Positions 57,429 through 64,000 of a DNA stretch of 64,000 nt are shown one piece after another. The translations under genes and the position numbers were made by a program. Positions within the stretch are counted from its first letter, which is position 1. The number at the start of each line of letters is the position of its first letter. The notes beneath the pieces were generated by a model that saw only the letters and a program-made list of their open reading frames with translations, had not been told where the DNA came from and made no database searches. This DNA is from Chitinophaga eiseniae (GTDB lineage Bacteria; Bacteroidota; Bacteroidia; Chitinophagales; Chitinophagaceae): contig NZ_FUWZ01000002.1 in NCBI RefSeq assembly GCF_900167135.1, positions 708,651 through 772,650 on the forward strand, given 5' to 3'.

Positions 57429-60245
57429 TTACTTTACTTTGGACAGAAAATTATACTTGAACGTAATCGTGAAAGTGGTGCCCGGCTTGAGTGAGCTGAT
57501 GATGTAATCCTTACCGGCTACGTATGCTGTTTTGTTGTTTCCGGGAAACTTGTAATAGAGTGCTATAGGCTGGGCAAAAATGTCTGAGATATTCAGTTTT
57601 AATTCCCCTGCGTTTTTGAACACTTTTTTGCTGATCTGCAGGTCCAGGATATCTCTCGGCTTTTCATAAGTGTCAAGGCCGGCGTTGGTACCTCTGAAGC
57701 GTAACCGCTGTCCGATCCTGTTGTACAGCAGGTTGAGCGAGAAATTATTATCAGCAGGAGCATAGGAGATACCGCCATTGATCAGATAGGGAGACTGTCC
57801 CTGCAGCGGTGTTTTTTTATCGGGGTCAACAGCGCCCGGCAAATCTACTTTGGAGTAAATGTAGGCAGCGTTGGCATAGAACACCAGGTTATCAAACACC
57901 TTTGCACCGGAGATAAAATTCAGGCGTTTTCTCAGTTCAATCTCTGCGCCGTAGTCAGTAGCACTATTGGCGTTGTTGTAGGAAAGAATATTATTCCCGT
58001 CATTGGTCTGTTCGATCGGGTTCTTGAATTTTTTATAGAACACGGAAGCAGAGATCACTTCGCCTGCGCCCGGGAACATTTCCCAGCGCAAGTCAGCGTT
58101 AGTGGCAGTGCTGCGTTTCAGGTATTCGTTACCCTGTATCAGGAATTCATTATCATAATCATAATACCTGAAGTTAGCCAGTTCTCTGAACTCGGGCCTG
58201 TTAACCGTTTGAGAGAAAGACAGGCGCAGGTTGCTCTTTTCGGTCACACCATAAGTGAGGTTGGCGGAAGGCAATACGTCCACGTTATCATAACGCTGCG
58301 TAGCCTGACCGGCAGTTTTCAGTTCCTGTACATATGATTCTACGCGGGCGCCCCACACCAGCCGCAATGCGTCTGTAAACTTGTTGTCAAACATCAGGTA
58401 ACCGGCGGTCAGGTCGGCAGTGCCTTTGTAGTCTTTATTGTTGGCATCGATCTTTGCCAGCAGGATGCTGTATTTGTCAATGTCTTCGTTGCTGAAGATA
58501 TTGTCCACCGTAACGCCTTTGTCCAGCGGAATCTCTGCTCTTGAAGCAGCGGTGGCGTATCCGAGCGCAACAGCGGAAAAATCACGGCTACGGTATGATT
58601 TCATGCCGCCGAATTTGAACTTCTGGTTCTCTCCGAATAATTTAAACGGTACAGAAAAGTTCAGATTGGCGCCGAGGATATTTTCAGTCAGTTTGGTGTA
58701 AACACGTCCTGCATCTCTGATGGCAGGGTTGTTCTCTCCGGAAAGCGTGAGTGAATAATAATCGTTGCCATCGTATTTCTGAAAAGAGAGGATACGCTGG
58801 TCAGGCTGATTACGGGAAGAACGTGCATAGGAGAGGTTCCAGTCCATGTTCAGCTTATCGTTGCCAATTACGTGTTGCCCTTCGAGGGTGGAGTTATACA
58901 GGCTGTTCTGGGTGGTTTCGTTGTTATAGCTCAACCGCGGCTGGCCAGCATTGTTATCAAACACCAATCCTGTTCTGCGGGTAAACACCGTATTGAAATC
59001 ATTATTATAAAAGTTCTTCAACGCGATCTTGCTCTTTCTGAAATTGTAGGCAAAATTCAGTACCGCGCCCAGGTTGCTGGACTGCGTGTATACGTCGTCG
59101 TTAAAATCGAACAGGTGCTCGCTGACGTTTTTTTCGCTGCGTTCCCGCACGTTTCTTTTATTGCTGTTGCCATAGTTGACAGCAAAAATATAGCCGAACC
59201 GGTTCTTTTCTTTCACCTGCCAGGCGTTGCCCATGGAGAGTTGCACGCCGATGGGAGGGCGGCTTTTGCCATTGCGTTTACCGCTGCTGTAGGTATTGGG
59301 GAACTGTTTGGCGATAGCGATTTTCTCTGCATCATCCAGCAGGGTATAGTTGCCTTTGGCCGCATTTTTATATGCGTCCGGCAATGCGCGGGAACCGTCG
59401 TCGAAGCCCAGGAAATCATATTTTCCTTTTGGAGGCGCAGTATAGAAATCTTTGAAAGTCGTCTGGGTATTGTAACCGGTGCTGAGCGACAGGTCCAGGA
59501 AACGTTGGTCCGGGAAGTCTTTGGTGCTCACTTTCACCGCGCCGCCGGCAAAATCGCCTGGCAGATCGGGGGAAGCAGTTTTATAGATGGTGATATTATC
59601 GATCAGTCCGGAGGGGATGATATCAAAGGAGAATGCTTTTTTGTCCGGCTCGGTGCTGGGCATCTGGGCGTTGTTCATGAGCGTGGTGTTGTACCGCTCG
59701 CTCAGTCCGCGTACTACTACAAATTTATTATCCTGGATACTGGTGCCGCTCACACGTTTCAGGACTTCACCGGTATTTTTATCGGGAGATTTTTTAATGA
59801 GGTCGGCGGAGATACCATCAGATACGACCGCATTATTTTTCTGTGCGGCGTAAAGCGCGTTGATGGTTTCCTGTTTAAAGGACCCTCTGATCACTACTTC
59901 CTGCAGTTCTTTGGATTTGGGTTCATCCATAATAATGTCCAGGGAGGTAGGTTGACCCGCTTTCACGATTACATCGGAGATCGATTTGGTCTGATATCCC
60001 ATGTATTTGAAGTCGAGGGTGTAGGTGCCCGGCTCCATATTAAAGGAGTAGCGTCCTTCCACGTCGGTGACGGCGCCTTTGCCGGTGCCTTGCACCACGA
60101 TGGTAACGCCGATGAGCGCCTCACCGGTTTTTTTGTCCGTCACTTTCCCGGTCAGCTTTGCAGGATCTCCCGCCAGTGCTGTTTCCGTAAAAATAAATTG
60201 AAATAAAGTCAGCAATAACAGAGGTACAGATAAGAAGCCCTTCAC
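57429..60245 (-). CDS. TonB-dependent outer-membrane receptor
   Basis: A 938-residue receptor with a signal peptide starting from a GTG at 60245. A carboxypeptidase-regulatory-like domain (about 30-110, KLTGKVTDKKTGEALIGVTI) precedes the plug (about 125-240, with FVVVRGLSERYNTTLMN and DLPGDFAGGAVKVSTKDFP) and the barrel, ending in FTITFKYNF. It is not of the SusC type and has no SusD partner. The next gene on the strand is a beta-helix lipoprotein that may be its surface accessory. Confidence 0.93.
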   Translation of the reverse strand: MKGFLSVPLLLLTLFQFIFTETALAGDPAKLTGKVTDKKTGEALIGVTIVVQGTGKGAVTDVEGRYSFNMEPGTYTLDFKYMGYQTKSISDVIVKAGQPTSLDIIMDEPKSKELQEVVIRGSFKQETINALYAAQKNNAVVSDGISADLIKKSPDKNTGEVLKRVSGTSIQDNKFVVVRGLSERYNTTLMNNAQMPSTEPDKKAFSFDIIPSGLIDNITIYKTASPDLPGDFAGGAVKVSTKDFPDQRFLDLSLSTGYNTQTTFKDFYTAPPKGKYDFLGFDDGSRALPDAYKNAAKGNYTLLDDAEKIAIAKQFPNTYSSGKRNGKSRPPIGVQLSMGNAWQVKEKNRFGYIFAVNYGNSNKRNVRERSEKNVSEHLFDFNDDVYTQSSNLGAVLNFAYNFRKSKIALKNFYNNDFNTVFTRRTGLVFDNNAGQPRLSYNNETTQNSLYNSTLEGQHVIGNDKLNMDWNLSYARSSRNQPDQRILSFQKYDGNDYYSLTLSGENNPAIRDAGRVYTKLTENILGANLNFSVPFKLFGENQKFKFGGMKSYRSRDFSAVALGYATAASRAEIPLDKGVTVDNIFSNEDIDKYSILLAKIDANNKDYKGTADLTAGYLMFDNKFTDALRLVWGARVESYVQELKTAGQATQRYDNVDVLPSANLTYGVTEKSNLRLSFSQTVNRPEFRELANFRYYDYDNEFLIQGNEYLKRSTATNADLRWEMFPGAGEVISASVFYKKFKNPIEQTNDGNNILSYNNANSATDYGAEIELRKRLNFISGAKVFDNLVFYANAAYIYSKVDLPGAVDPDKKTPLQGQSPYLINGGISYAPADNNFSLNLLYNRIGQRLRFRGTNAGLDTYEKPRDILDLQISKKVFKNAGELKLNISDIFAQPIALYYKFPGNNKTAYVAGKDYIISSLKPGTTFTITFKYNFLSKVK

Positions 60246-60265
60246 GATATTTGGTTTTGTTTTAT

Positions 60266-60298
60266 ACGGTTTTAATCTTGTTCTAATCCCGTTTTAAT
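60266..60298 (-). promoter_or_regulatory. Three 11-nt direct repeats upstream of the TonB receptor
   Basis: Units at 60266-60276, 60277-60287 and 60288-60298 share GTTTTAAT or GTTCTAAT at their ends at an exact 11-nt period. PhoB/OmpR-type response regulators bind 11-nt direct repeats, so this is a candidate site. It lies 21-53 nt before the start codon. It is downstream of the possible -7 box at 60307, which argues against simple activation from that promoter. Confidence 0.45.
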
Positions 60299-60306
60299 AT
60301 CGGTGG

Positions 60307-60314
60307 CAAAATTA
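60307..60314 (-). promoter_or_regulatory. Possible -7 box for the TonB receptor
   Basis: On the minus strand the sequence reads TAATTTTG, matching TAnnTTTG, 62 nt upstream of the GTG start. No -33 TTG is visible. Confidence 0.35.
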
Positions 60315-60471
60315 TCGGCGATGCATTAACGCAGTATTAAGCTGACGTTACCAGTATGTTAATTGTTAAGAAATGTTTATGGTATTGTTAACAGGAACGA
60401 ATATACGAAACAGGCATAGGACAGGGTATTGTCAACAAGGGATCTGGAAAGGCCGGAACAGCGGACGGGTG

Positions 60472-60873
60472 CTACATCAGATAAGAAGGCGGCGTGGGTC
60501 TGTTGTTGTTCATCAACATGTCCAGTGAGATATCCAGCTGGTAGTTGCGCTCTTCTCTTTTATCCTGTATAGCGGAGGATATCTGAAAAAGATGCTGACT
60601 TTTGTTGGTGAATGGCTTGTTGTCTTTATTGCAGAGCTCGAGGCTGAAGTTGAAACGTTCTTCCAGGTCTTCTTCAAATTCACGCAGACTGAGCGTTTCA
60701 TCGATAGGGTATTCTACCAGGGTTTCATCTTCAAAACCGGCTTCTCTCAGGGTGTCAAAGGCATTGGCCAGGGAGTGGCGTACATATACCGCTACATTAC
60801 AGGATAACAAACGTTGAATTTGCATCTGTAAGAGGGATATTGTCATTAATGGGTGTAGTTTAAGTACTTTCAT
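60472..60873 (-). CDS. Hypothetical acidic protein
   Basis: A 133-residue protein without a signal peptide or membrane span. It is acidic in the middle (LREFEEDLEERFNFSLELC) and ends in a polar MNNNRPTPPSYLM tail. A short downstream ATG (MTISLLQMQIQ) is an alternative start. The frame is supported by an upstream -7-type box at 60931-60938. No family is recognised. Confidence 0.6.
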   Translation of the reverse strand: MKVLKLHPLMTISLLQMQIQRLLSCNVAVYVRHSLANAFDTLREAGFEDETLVEYPIDETLSLREFEEDLEERFNFSLELCNKDNKPFTNKSQHLFQISSAIQDKREERNYQLDISLDMLMNNNRPTPPSYLM

Positions 60874-60930
60874 TGCTGATCAATCTTCATTTACTGCGCT
60901 TCCAAATAGGTTTTCTGAATAGTTTATAAG

Positions 60931-60938
60931 CAAACTTA
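60931..60938 (-). promoter_or_regulatory. Possible -7 box for the hypothetical gene
   Basis: The minus strand reads TAAGTTTG, matching TAnnTTTG, 58 nt before the ATG at 60873. Confidence 0.4.
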
Positions 60939-61007
60939 GAAGTCTACTTTTAATTTAATATTAAGCACTTGTTATGATTATGTGAAAATCCCAATAAATA
61001 TATAAAT

Positions 61008-61127
61008 ATTTTATTATTTGATTATTTTAAAATTTAAACGATCAAATAATAAAATAACAAAATATCAAAATAGCTAAATAGCTAAATAGCTAAATAACAA
61101 AATGTCTAAATGGCTAAATCCGAAAAT
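61008..61127. repeat. Inverted octamer arrays (4 ATTT + 11 AAAT)
   Basis: ATTT occurs at 61008, 61016, 61024 and 61032. AAAT occurs at 61044, 61052 and every 8 nt through to 61124, eleven in a row without a slip. A 16-nt perfect inverted repeat (61007-61022 with 61041-61056) joins the two halves. The AAAT side runs into the last codons of the metallophosphatase gene. Confidence 0.92.
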
Positions 61128-61933
61128 GTTTTGGGGTCCCAGTCGGGGGAGGCGTCATCTTCATCTTCGGGGAGAACGGTTTTGGCTTTGGTAACAGGGT
61201 GCTGGTACAGGGTCCATTGCTGATGGGCATATTCGAGGGCGGTAAGGCTCTCCACCCAGTCGCCCGAGTTCAGGTAGGTCACGGTTTTATCGCCTACGGG
61301 CATCTCTTTGATCAGTGGCTGGTGGATATGGCCACAGCAGACTACATCAAATCCTTTGTCCACTGCTATTTCGGCAACCGTCTGCTCAAAATCGGAGATA
61401 AATTTCACGGCAGATTTCACTCCTTGTTTGACTTTTTTGGAGAAAGACATCTTTTCGCGGCCCATGCTTTCCAGGATGTTATTGACCAGGCGGTTGATGA
61501 TGATCAGCAGATCATAACCTTTCCCTCCCAGTTTGGCCAGCCATTTGGAGTTTTTCATGGTCACGTCGTATACATCGCCATGGAAGAACCAGTGTCTTTT
61601 ACCGTCTACGTCCAGTATCAGCTTGTTATCGATGGAGAAGTTGCTCAGCTCAAAGCCGGCGTACTTGCGGAGGGCTTCATCGTGGTTGCCGGTCAGGTAG
61701 TACACCTCCGTTCCTTTGCCGATCATCTTCAGTATCTTTCGGATCACCTTGGTGTGGGCTTTGGGGAAGTAACGTTTGCTGAACTGCCAGATATCGATGA
61801 TGTCTCCGTTGAGCACCATAATGCGGGGATCTATGCTGTCCAGGTACTGGACCAGCTCTTTAGCGTGGCAGCCGTATATCCCGAGGTGGACGTCGGAGAT
61901 AACGACTATATCTAATGCGCGTTTGTCAGACAT
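61106..61933 (-). CDS. Metallophosphoesterase, LpxH-like (UDP-2,3-diacylglucosamine diphosphatase type)
   Basis: A 275-residue calcineurin-like phosphoesterase. Dinuclear-metal motifs are complete: SDVHLG, LNGDIIDIW, GNHDEALRK, FFHGDVYD and CCGHIHQP. The pattern and length resemble the LpxH branch, which removes UMP from UDP-2,3-diacylglucosamine in lipid A synthesis, but related Bacteroidota phosphatases have other roles, so the substrate is provisional. The last codons (LAI and stop) lie inside the octamer array. Confidence 0.85.
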   Translation of the reverse strand: MSDKRALDIVVISDVHLGIYGCHAKELVQYLDSIDPRIMVLNGDIIDIWQFSKRYFPKAHTKVIRKILKMIGKGTEVYYLTGNHDEALRKYAGFELSNFSIDNKLILDVDGKRHWFFHGDVYDVTMKNSKWLAKLGGKGYDLLIIINRLVNNILESMGREKMSFSKKVKQGVKSAVKFISDFEQTVAEIAVDKGFDVVCCGHIHQPLIKEMPVGDKTVTYLNSGDWVESLTALEYAHQQWTLYQHPVTKAKTVLPEDEDDASPDWDPKTFSDLAI

Positions 61934-62082
61934 CTATGTGAAAATGTAACAGGGTTGCAGGTACCTGTTTATGATTATAATTTCTTATACAAAGGAAAAA
62001 TTGCTATATTACTTTTATATTAATCCAGTGTTAAGGAATTATTAATTCACGTTTTTTTCTGGCTCCGATTGATTCTGAAAGC

Positions 62083-62090
62083 TATTTTTG
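62083..62090 (+). promoter_or_regulatory. Bacteroidota -7 box for the DUF47/Pit operon
   Basis: TATTTTTG matches TAnnTTTG, 25 nt before the ATG at 62115. Confidence 0.6.
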
Positions 62091-62114
62091 CGGCAAATTT
62101 TTAAACTCAAACGT

Positions 62115-62765
62115 ATGGGAGGCTTCAATTCCTTTGTTAAACTATTCATGCCGAAAGACCGGGTATTCTATTCTTTATTTGAAGACGTGGCTTCCAACCT
62201 CGTGGAAATGGCCCAGGTACTCAACGAACTGGTAGCGACCAATGATGCGGCCGTACGTAAGGACAAAGTGCACCTGATCGAGAGGCTGGAGCATAAAAAC
62301 GATGATTATACCCACCGTATATTTGTAGAGCTGGGCCAGAACTTCATCACGCCGTTTGACCGGGAAGATATCCACTATCTGGCTGCCACACTGGACGACG
62401 TTGCCGACTACATTCACGGTTCTGCCAAAAGGATCGACCTGTACAAGGTGAGCGTACTGAACGAGAGCATCCGCAAACTCGCTGAGCTGATCCACCTCGG
62501 CGTGCTGGAGCTGCACAAAGCCATCCCTGAGCTGCGTAACATGCAGAATATGCGCGTTATCACCGATGCCTGCGTAAAAATCAACAGTCTCGAGAATCAT
62601 GCCGACGATATCTATGACCGCGCTATTGCCGACCTGTTTGACACTGAACAAAATGCCGCAGAGCTGATTAAAATGCGTGAAATATACCAGGCGCTGGAAA
62701 TCGCTACCGACAAGTGCGAAGACTGCGCTAACGTTATTGAAACCATTATAATCAAATATTCCTGA
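62115..62765 (+). CDS. DUF47 family protein, PhoU-like Pit partner
   Basis: A 216-residue all-helical cytosolic protein. The start MGGFNSFVKLFMPKDRVFY and the later EHKNDDYTHRIFVELGQNFITPFDREDI segment are typical of DUF47. The family is almost always encoded beside Pit transporters, as here with a 41-nt gap. It probably regulates the transporter. The frame extends to 62088, but the ATG at 62115 is preferred, since it follows the -7 box at 62083-62090. Confidence 0.93.
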   Translation: MGGFNSFVKLFMPKDRVFYSLFEDVASNLVEMAQVLNELVATNDAAVRKDKVHLIERLEHKNDDYTHRIFVELGQNFITPFDREDIHYLAATLDDVADYIHGSAKRIDLYKVSVLNESIRKLAELIHLGVLELHKAIPELRNMQNMRVITDACVKINSLENHADDIYDRAIADLFDTEQNAAELIKMREIYQALEIATDKCEDCANVIETIIIKYS

Positions 62766-62806
62766 GAAAGGGTATATCGCCCTGACCGCATAATCCTCGT
62801 GTTACC

Positions 62807-63808
62807 ATGACTTTATTAGTAATAATTGTAATACTGGCATTTGTATTTGACTATATCAATGGTTTCCATGATGCAGCCAACTCTATAGCCACTATCGTGT
62901 CGACCAAGGTGCTGACGCCTTTTCAGGCAGTGCTTTGGGCCGCAGTTTTTAACTTTGCGGCTTTTTTTATCGCCAAGTACGTTATTGGCGAGTTTAAAGT
63001 GGCCAACTCCGTGGCCAGTTCCGTATTTGAACAGTTCATCACCCTCAAGGTGATCTTCTCCGGGCTGGTAGCCGCTATCACCTGGAACCTGTTCACCTGG
63101 TGGCTGGGTATTCCTTCCAGCTCCTCCCACACCCTCATCGGTGGCTTCATTGGCGCCGCTGTTACCAGCGCCGGCACCCTCGATGTGATCAATTACCACA
63201 AGGTGCTGCCTATCGTGTACTTTATCGTACTGGCGCCCCTCATCGGTATGGTGGTGGCTTTTATCATTACCATTATTATTGTGAATATCTGCCGCAAGGC
63301 CAATCCCTTCCGGGCAGAAAACTGGTTCAAACGCCTGCAGCTGGCTTCTTCCGCCGCCCTGAGCCTGGGCCACGGCAGTAACGACGCCCAGAAAGTAATG
63401 GGTATCATTGCAGCAGCCATGGTGGCCGCCGGCTATATTCCCAATATCAAGGCGATGCCCGACTGGATCCCGCTGGCCTGCTTCACCTGTATCGCCCTCG
63501 GTACCATGAGCGGCGGCTGGAAAATCGTGAAGACCATGGGTACCCGTATCACCAAGGTAACCCCGCTCGAAGGTGTGGCTGCTGAAACTTCCGGCGCCAT
63601 AACCCTGTTCCTGACCGAACACCTCGGTATCCCTGCCAGCACCACCCACGTTATCACCGGTGCGATCATGGGGGTAGGCGCCACCAAAAGGCTGTCAGCC
63701 GTTCGTTGGGGCGTTACCGTCAGCCTCCTCTGGGCCTGGGTGCTGACCATCCCGATCAGTGGCCTGCTGGCAGCAGTGACCTATCTCATCGCCAGCATCT
63801 TTATCTAA
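62807..63808 (+). CDS. Inorganic phosphate transporter, Pit family
   Basis: A 333-residue integral-membrane proton/phosphate (or metal-phosphate) symporter. Family motifs are present: DYINGFHDAANSIATIVSTK at the N-terminus and GHGSNDAQKVMGI in the second half, the two inverted repeats of the fold. Around ten hydrophobic spans are visible. It is the second gene of the DUF47 operon. Confidence 0.95.
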   Translation: MTLLVIIVILAFVFDYINGFHDAANSIATIVSTKVLTPFQAVLWAAVFNFAAFFIAKYVIGEFKVANSVASSVFEQFITLKVIFSGLVAAITWNLFTWWLGIPSSSSHTLIGGFIGAAVTSAGTLDVINYHKVLPIVYFIVLAPLIGMVVAFIITIIIVNICRKANPFRAENWFKRLQLASSAALSLGHGSNDAQKVMGIIAAAMVAAGYIPNIKAMPDWIPLACFTCIALGTMSGGWKIVKTMGTRITKVTPLEGVAAETSGAITLFLTEHLGIPASTTHVITGAIMGVGATKRLSAVRWGVTVSLLWAWVLTIPISGLLAAVTYLIASIFI

Positions 63809-63830
63809 CATAATGTTATATAATAATATT

Positions 63831-63865
63831 AAAAAGCTCTCCGTTCGTAACGGAGAGCTTTTTTT
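63831..63865 (+). terminator. Terminator of the DUF47/Pit operon
   Basis: AAAAAGCTCTCCGTT (63831-63845) pairs perfectly with 63849-63863 around a 3-nt loop, followed by T residues. Confidence 0.9.
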
Positions 63866-63898
63866 GCATAAAAATGCCGTCATGTGGATTAGAGCGAC

Positions 63899-63906
63899 TA
63901 TTTTTG
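63899..63906 (+). promoter_or_regulatory. Bacteroidota -7 box for rfbA
   Basis: TATTTTTG matches TAnnTTTG, 50 nt upstream of the ATG at 63956. Confidence 0.6.
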
Positions 63907-63955
63907 TGCGGTTTTCTAAAGAAGCCTATAACATCCAATCAAAACTGATCTACGC

Positions 63956-64000
63956 ATGAAAGGAATTATCCTGGCCGGCGGCTCCGGTACCCGATTACAT
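63956..64000 (+). CDS. rfbA: Glucose-1-phosphate thymidylyltransferase, N-terminal fragment
   Basis: Fifteen codons are visible: MKGIILAGGSGTRLH. The GGSGTRL nucleotide-binding loop and the exact start fit RfbA/RmlA, the first enzyme of dTDP-rhamnose synthesis. Another sugar-nucleotide pyrophosphorylase cannot be excluded from so short a stretch. Confidence 0.8.
   Translation, partial: MKGIILAGGSGTRLH

Noticed and set aside
61007..61056. Terminator for the phosphatase gene
   Set aside because: The 16-nt stem is almost pure A/T and belongs to the octamer arrays, so it is not a typical terminator.
62021..62045. TTAA at 62021, 62032 and 62042 as a second PhoB-like site before DUF47/Pit
   Set aside because: Spacing is 11 then 10 nt and the units share little beyond TTAA, so the match is too weak.

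Overview
The window looks like a chromosomal segment of a Bacteroidota bacterium of the Chitinophaga/Chitinophagaceae type. This rests on the SusC/SusD pair under an ECF sigma/FecR switch, SecA of about 1100 residues, DUF4843, PKD-like, DUF6452 and DUF6048 lipoprotein families, tandem GH92 enzymes, and TAnnTTTG-type -7 promoter boxes. I saw no tRNA, rRNA, CRISPR array, prophage or insertion sequence.

Layout. 1-4674 (minus): a partial exported protein, deoC, a frameshifted four-helix-bundle gene and secA. 5015-13883 (minus): an outer-membrane uptake operon read as sigma factor, FecR anti-sigma, SusC with an N-terminal STN signalling domain, SusD, a DUF4843 lipoprotein and a PKD-like lipoprotein. 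14359-22204 (plus): a sugar-oxidation cluster of Gfo/Idh dehydrogenase, TIM-barrel isomerase, lipoprotein cytochrome c, DUF1080 hydrolase-like protein, ThuA protein, and a 1135-residue ThuA/sugar dehydrogenase/PKD/cytochrome c fusion. It fits extracytoplasmic oxidation of sugars (possibly 3-keto sugars) with electrons passed to cytochrome c. 22314-28537 (minus): two GH92 alpha-mannosidase-type enzymes and a LacI regulator. 28816-31446 (plus): fatty-acid desaturase and fabF. 31562-37868: uvrA, a DUF6452/DUF6048 pair, an ElaA-type acetyltransferase and a tandem ABC ATPase. 38050-47430: a giant alpha-2-macroglobulin and penicillin-binding protein 1C, separated by an oppositely oriented YhcG-type PDDEXK nuclease gene. 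47476-51867: rarA, truncated haemoglobin, a membrane protein, an M13 peptidase. 52191-55858 (plus): a copper-type operon with MbnP-like and MbnH-like (di-haem peroxidase) partners, a YHS lipoprotein, a CDICGC beta-barrel and a small HCNGKC protein. 55964-63808: a lipoprotein/TonB receptor pair, an LpxH-like phosphatase and a DUF47/Pit phosphate transport pair. The start of rfbA lies at the right edge.

The least explained signal is in the gaps. Several intergenic regions carry arrays of AAATNNNN at a strict 8-nt period. Read on the sense strand, the arrays appear as ATTTNNNN just after a stop codon and as AAATNNNN just before a start codon, so both ends of a gap can be bracketed by inverted arrays, once with perfect 36-bp arms. 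A second family uses the 7-nt unit ATTACGA. A palindrome inside the YhcG-type nuclease gene recurs just past its stop codon with compensatory base changes.
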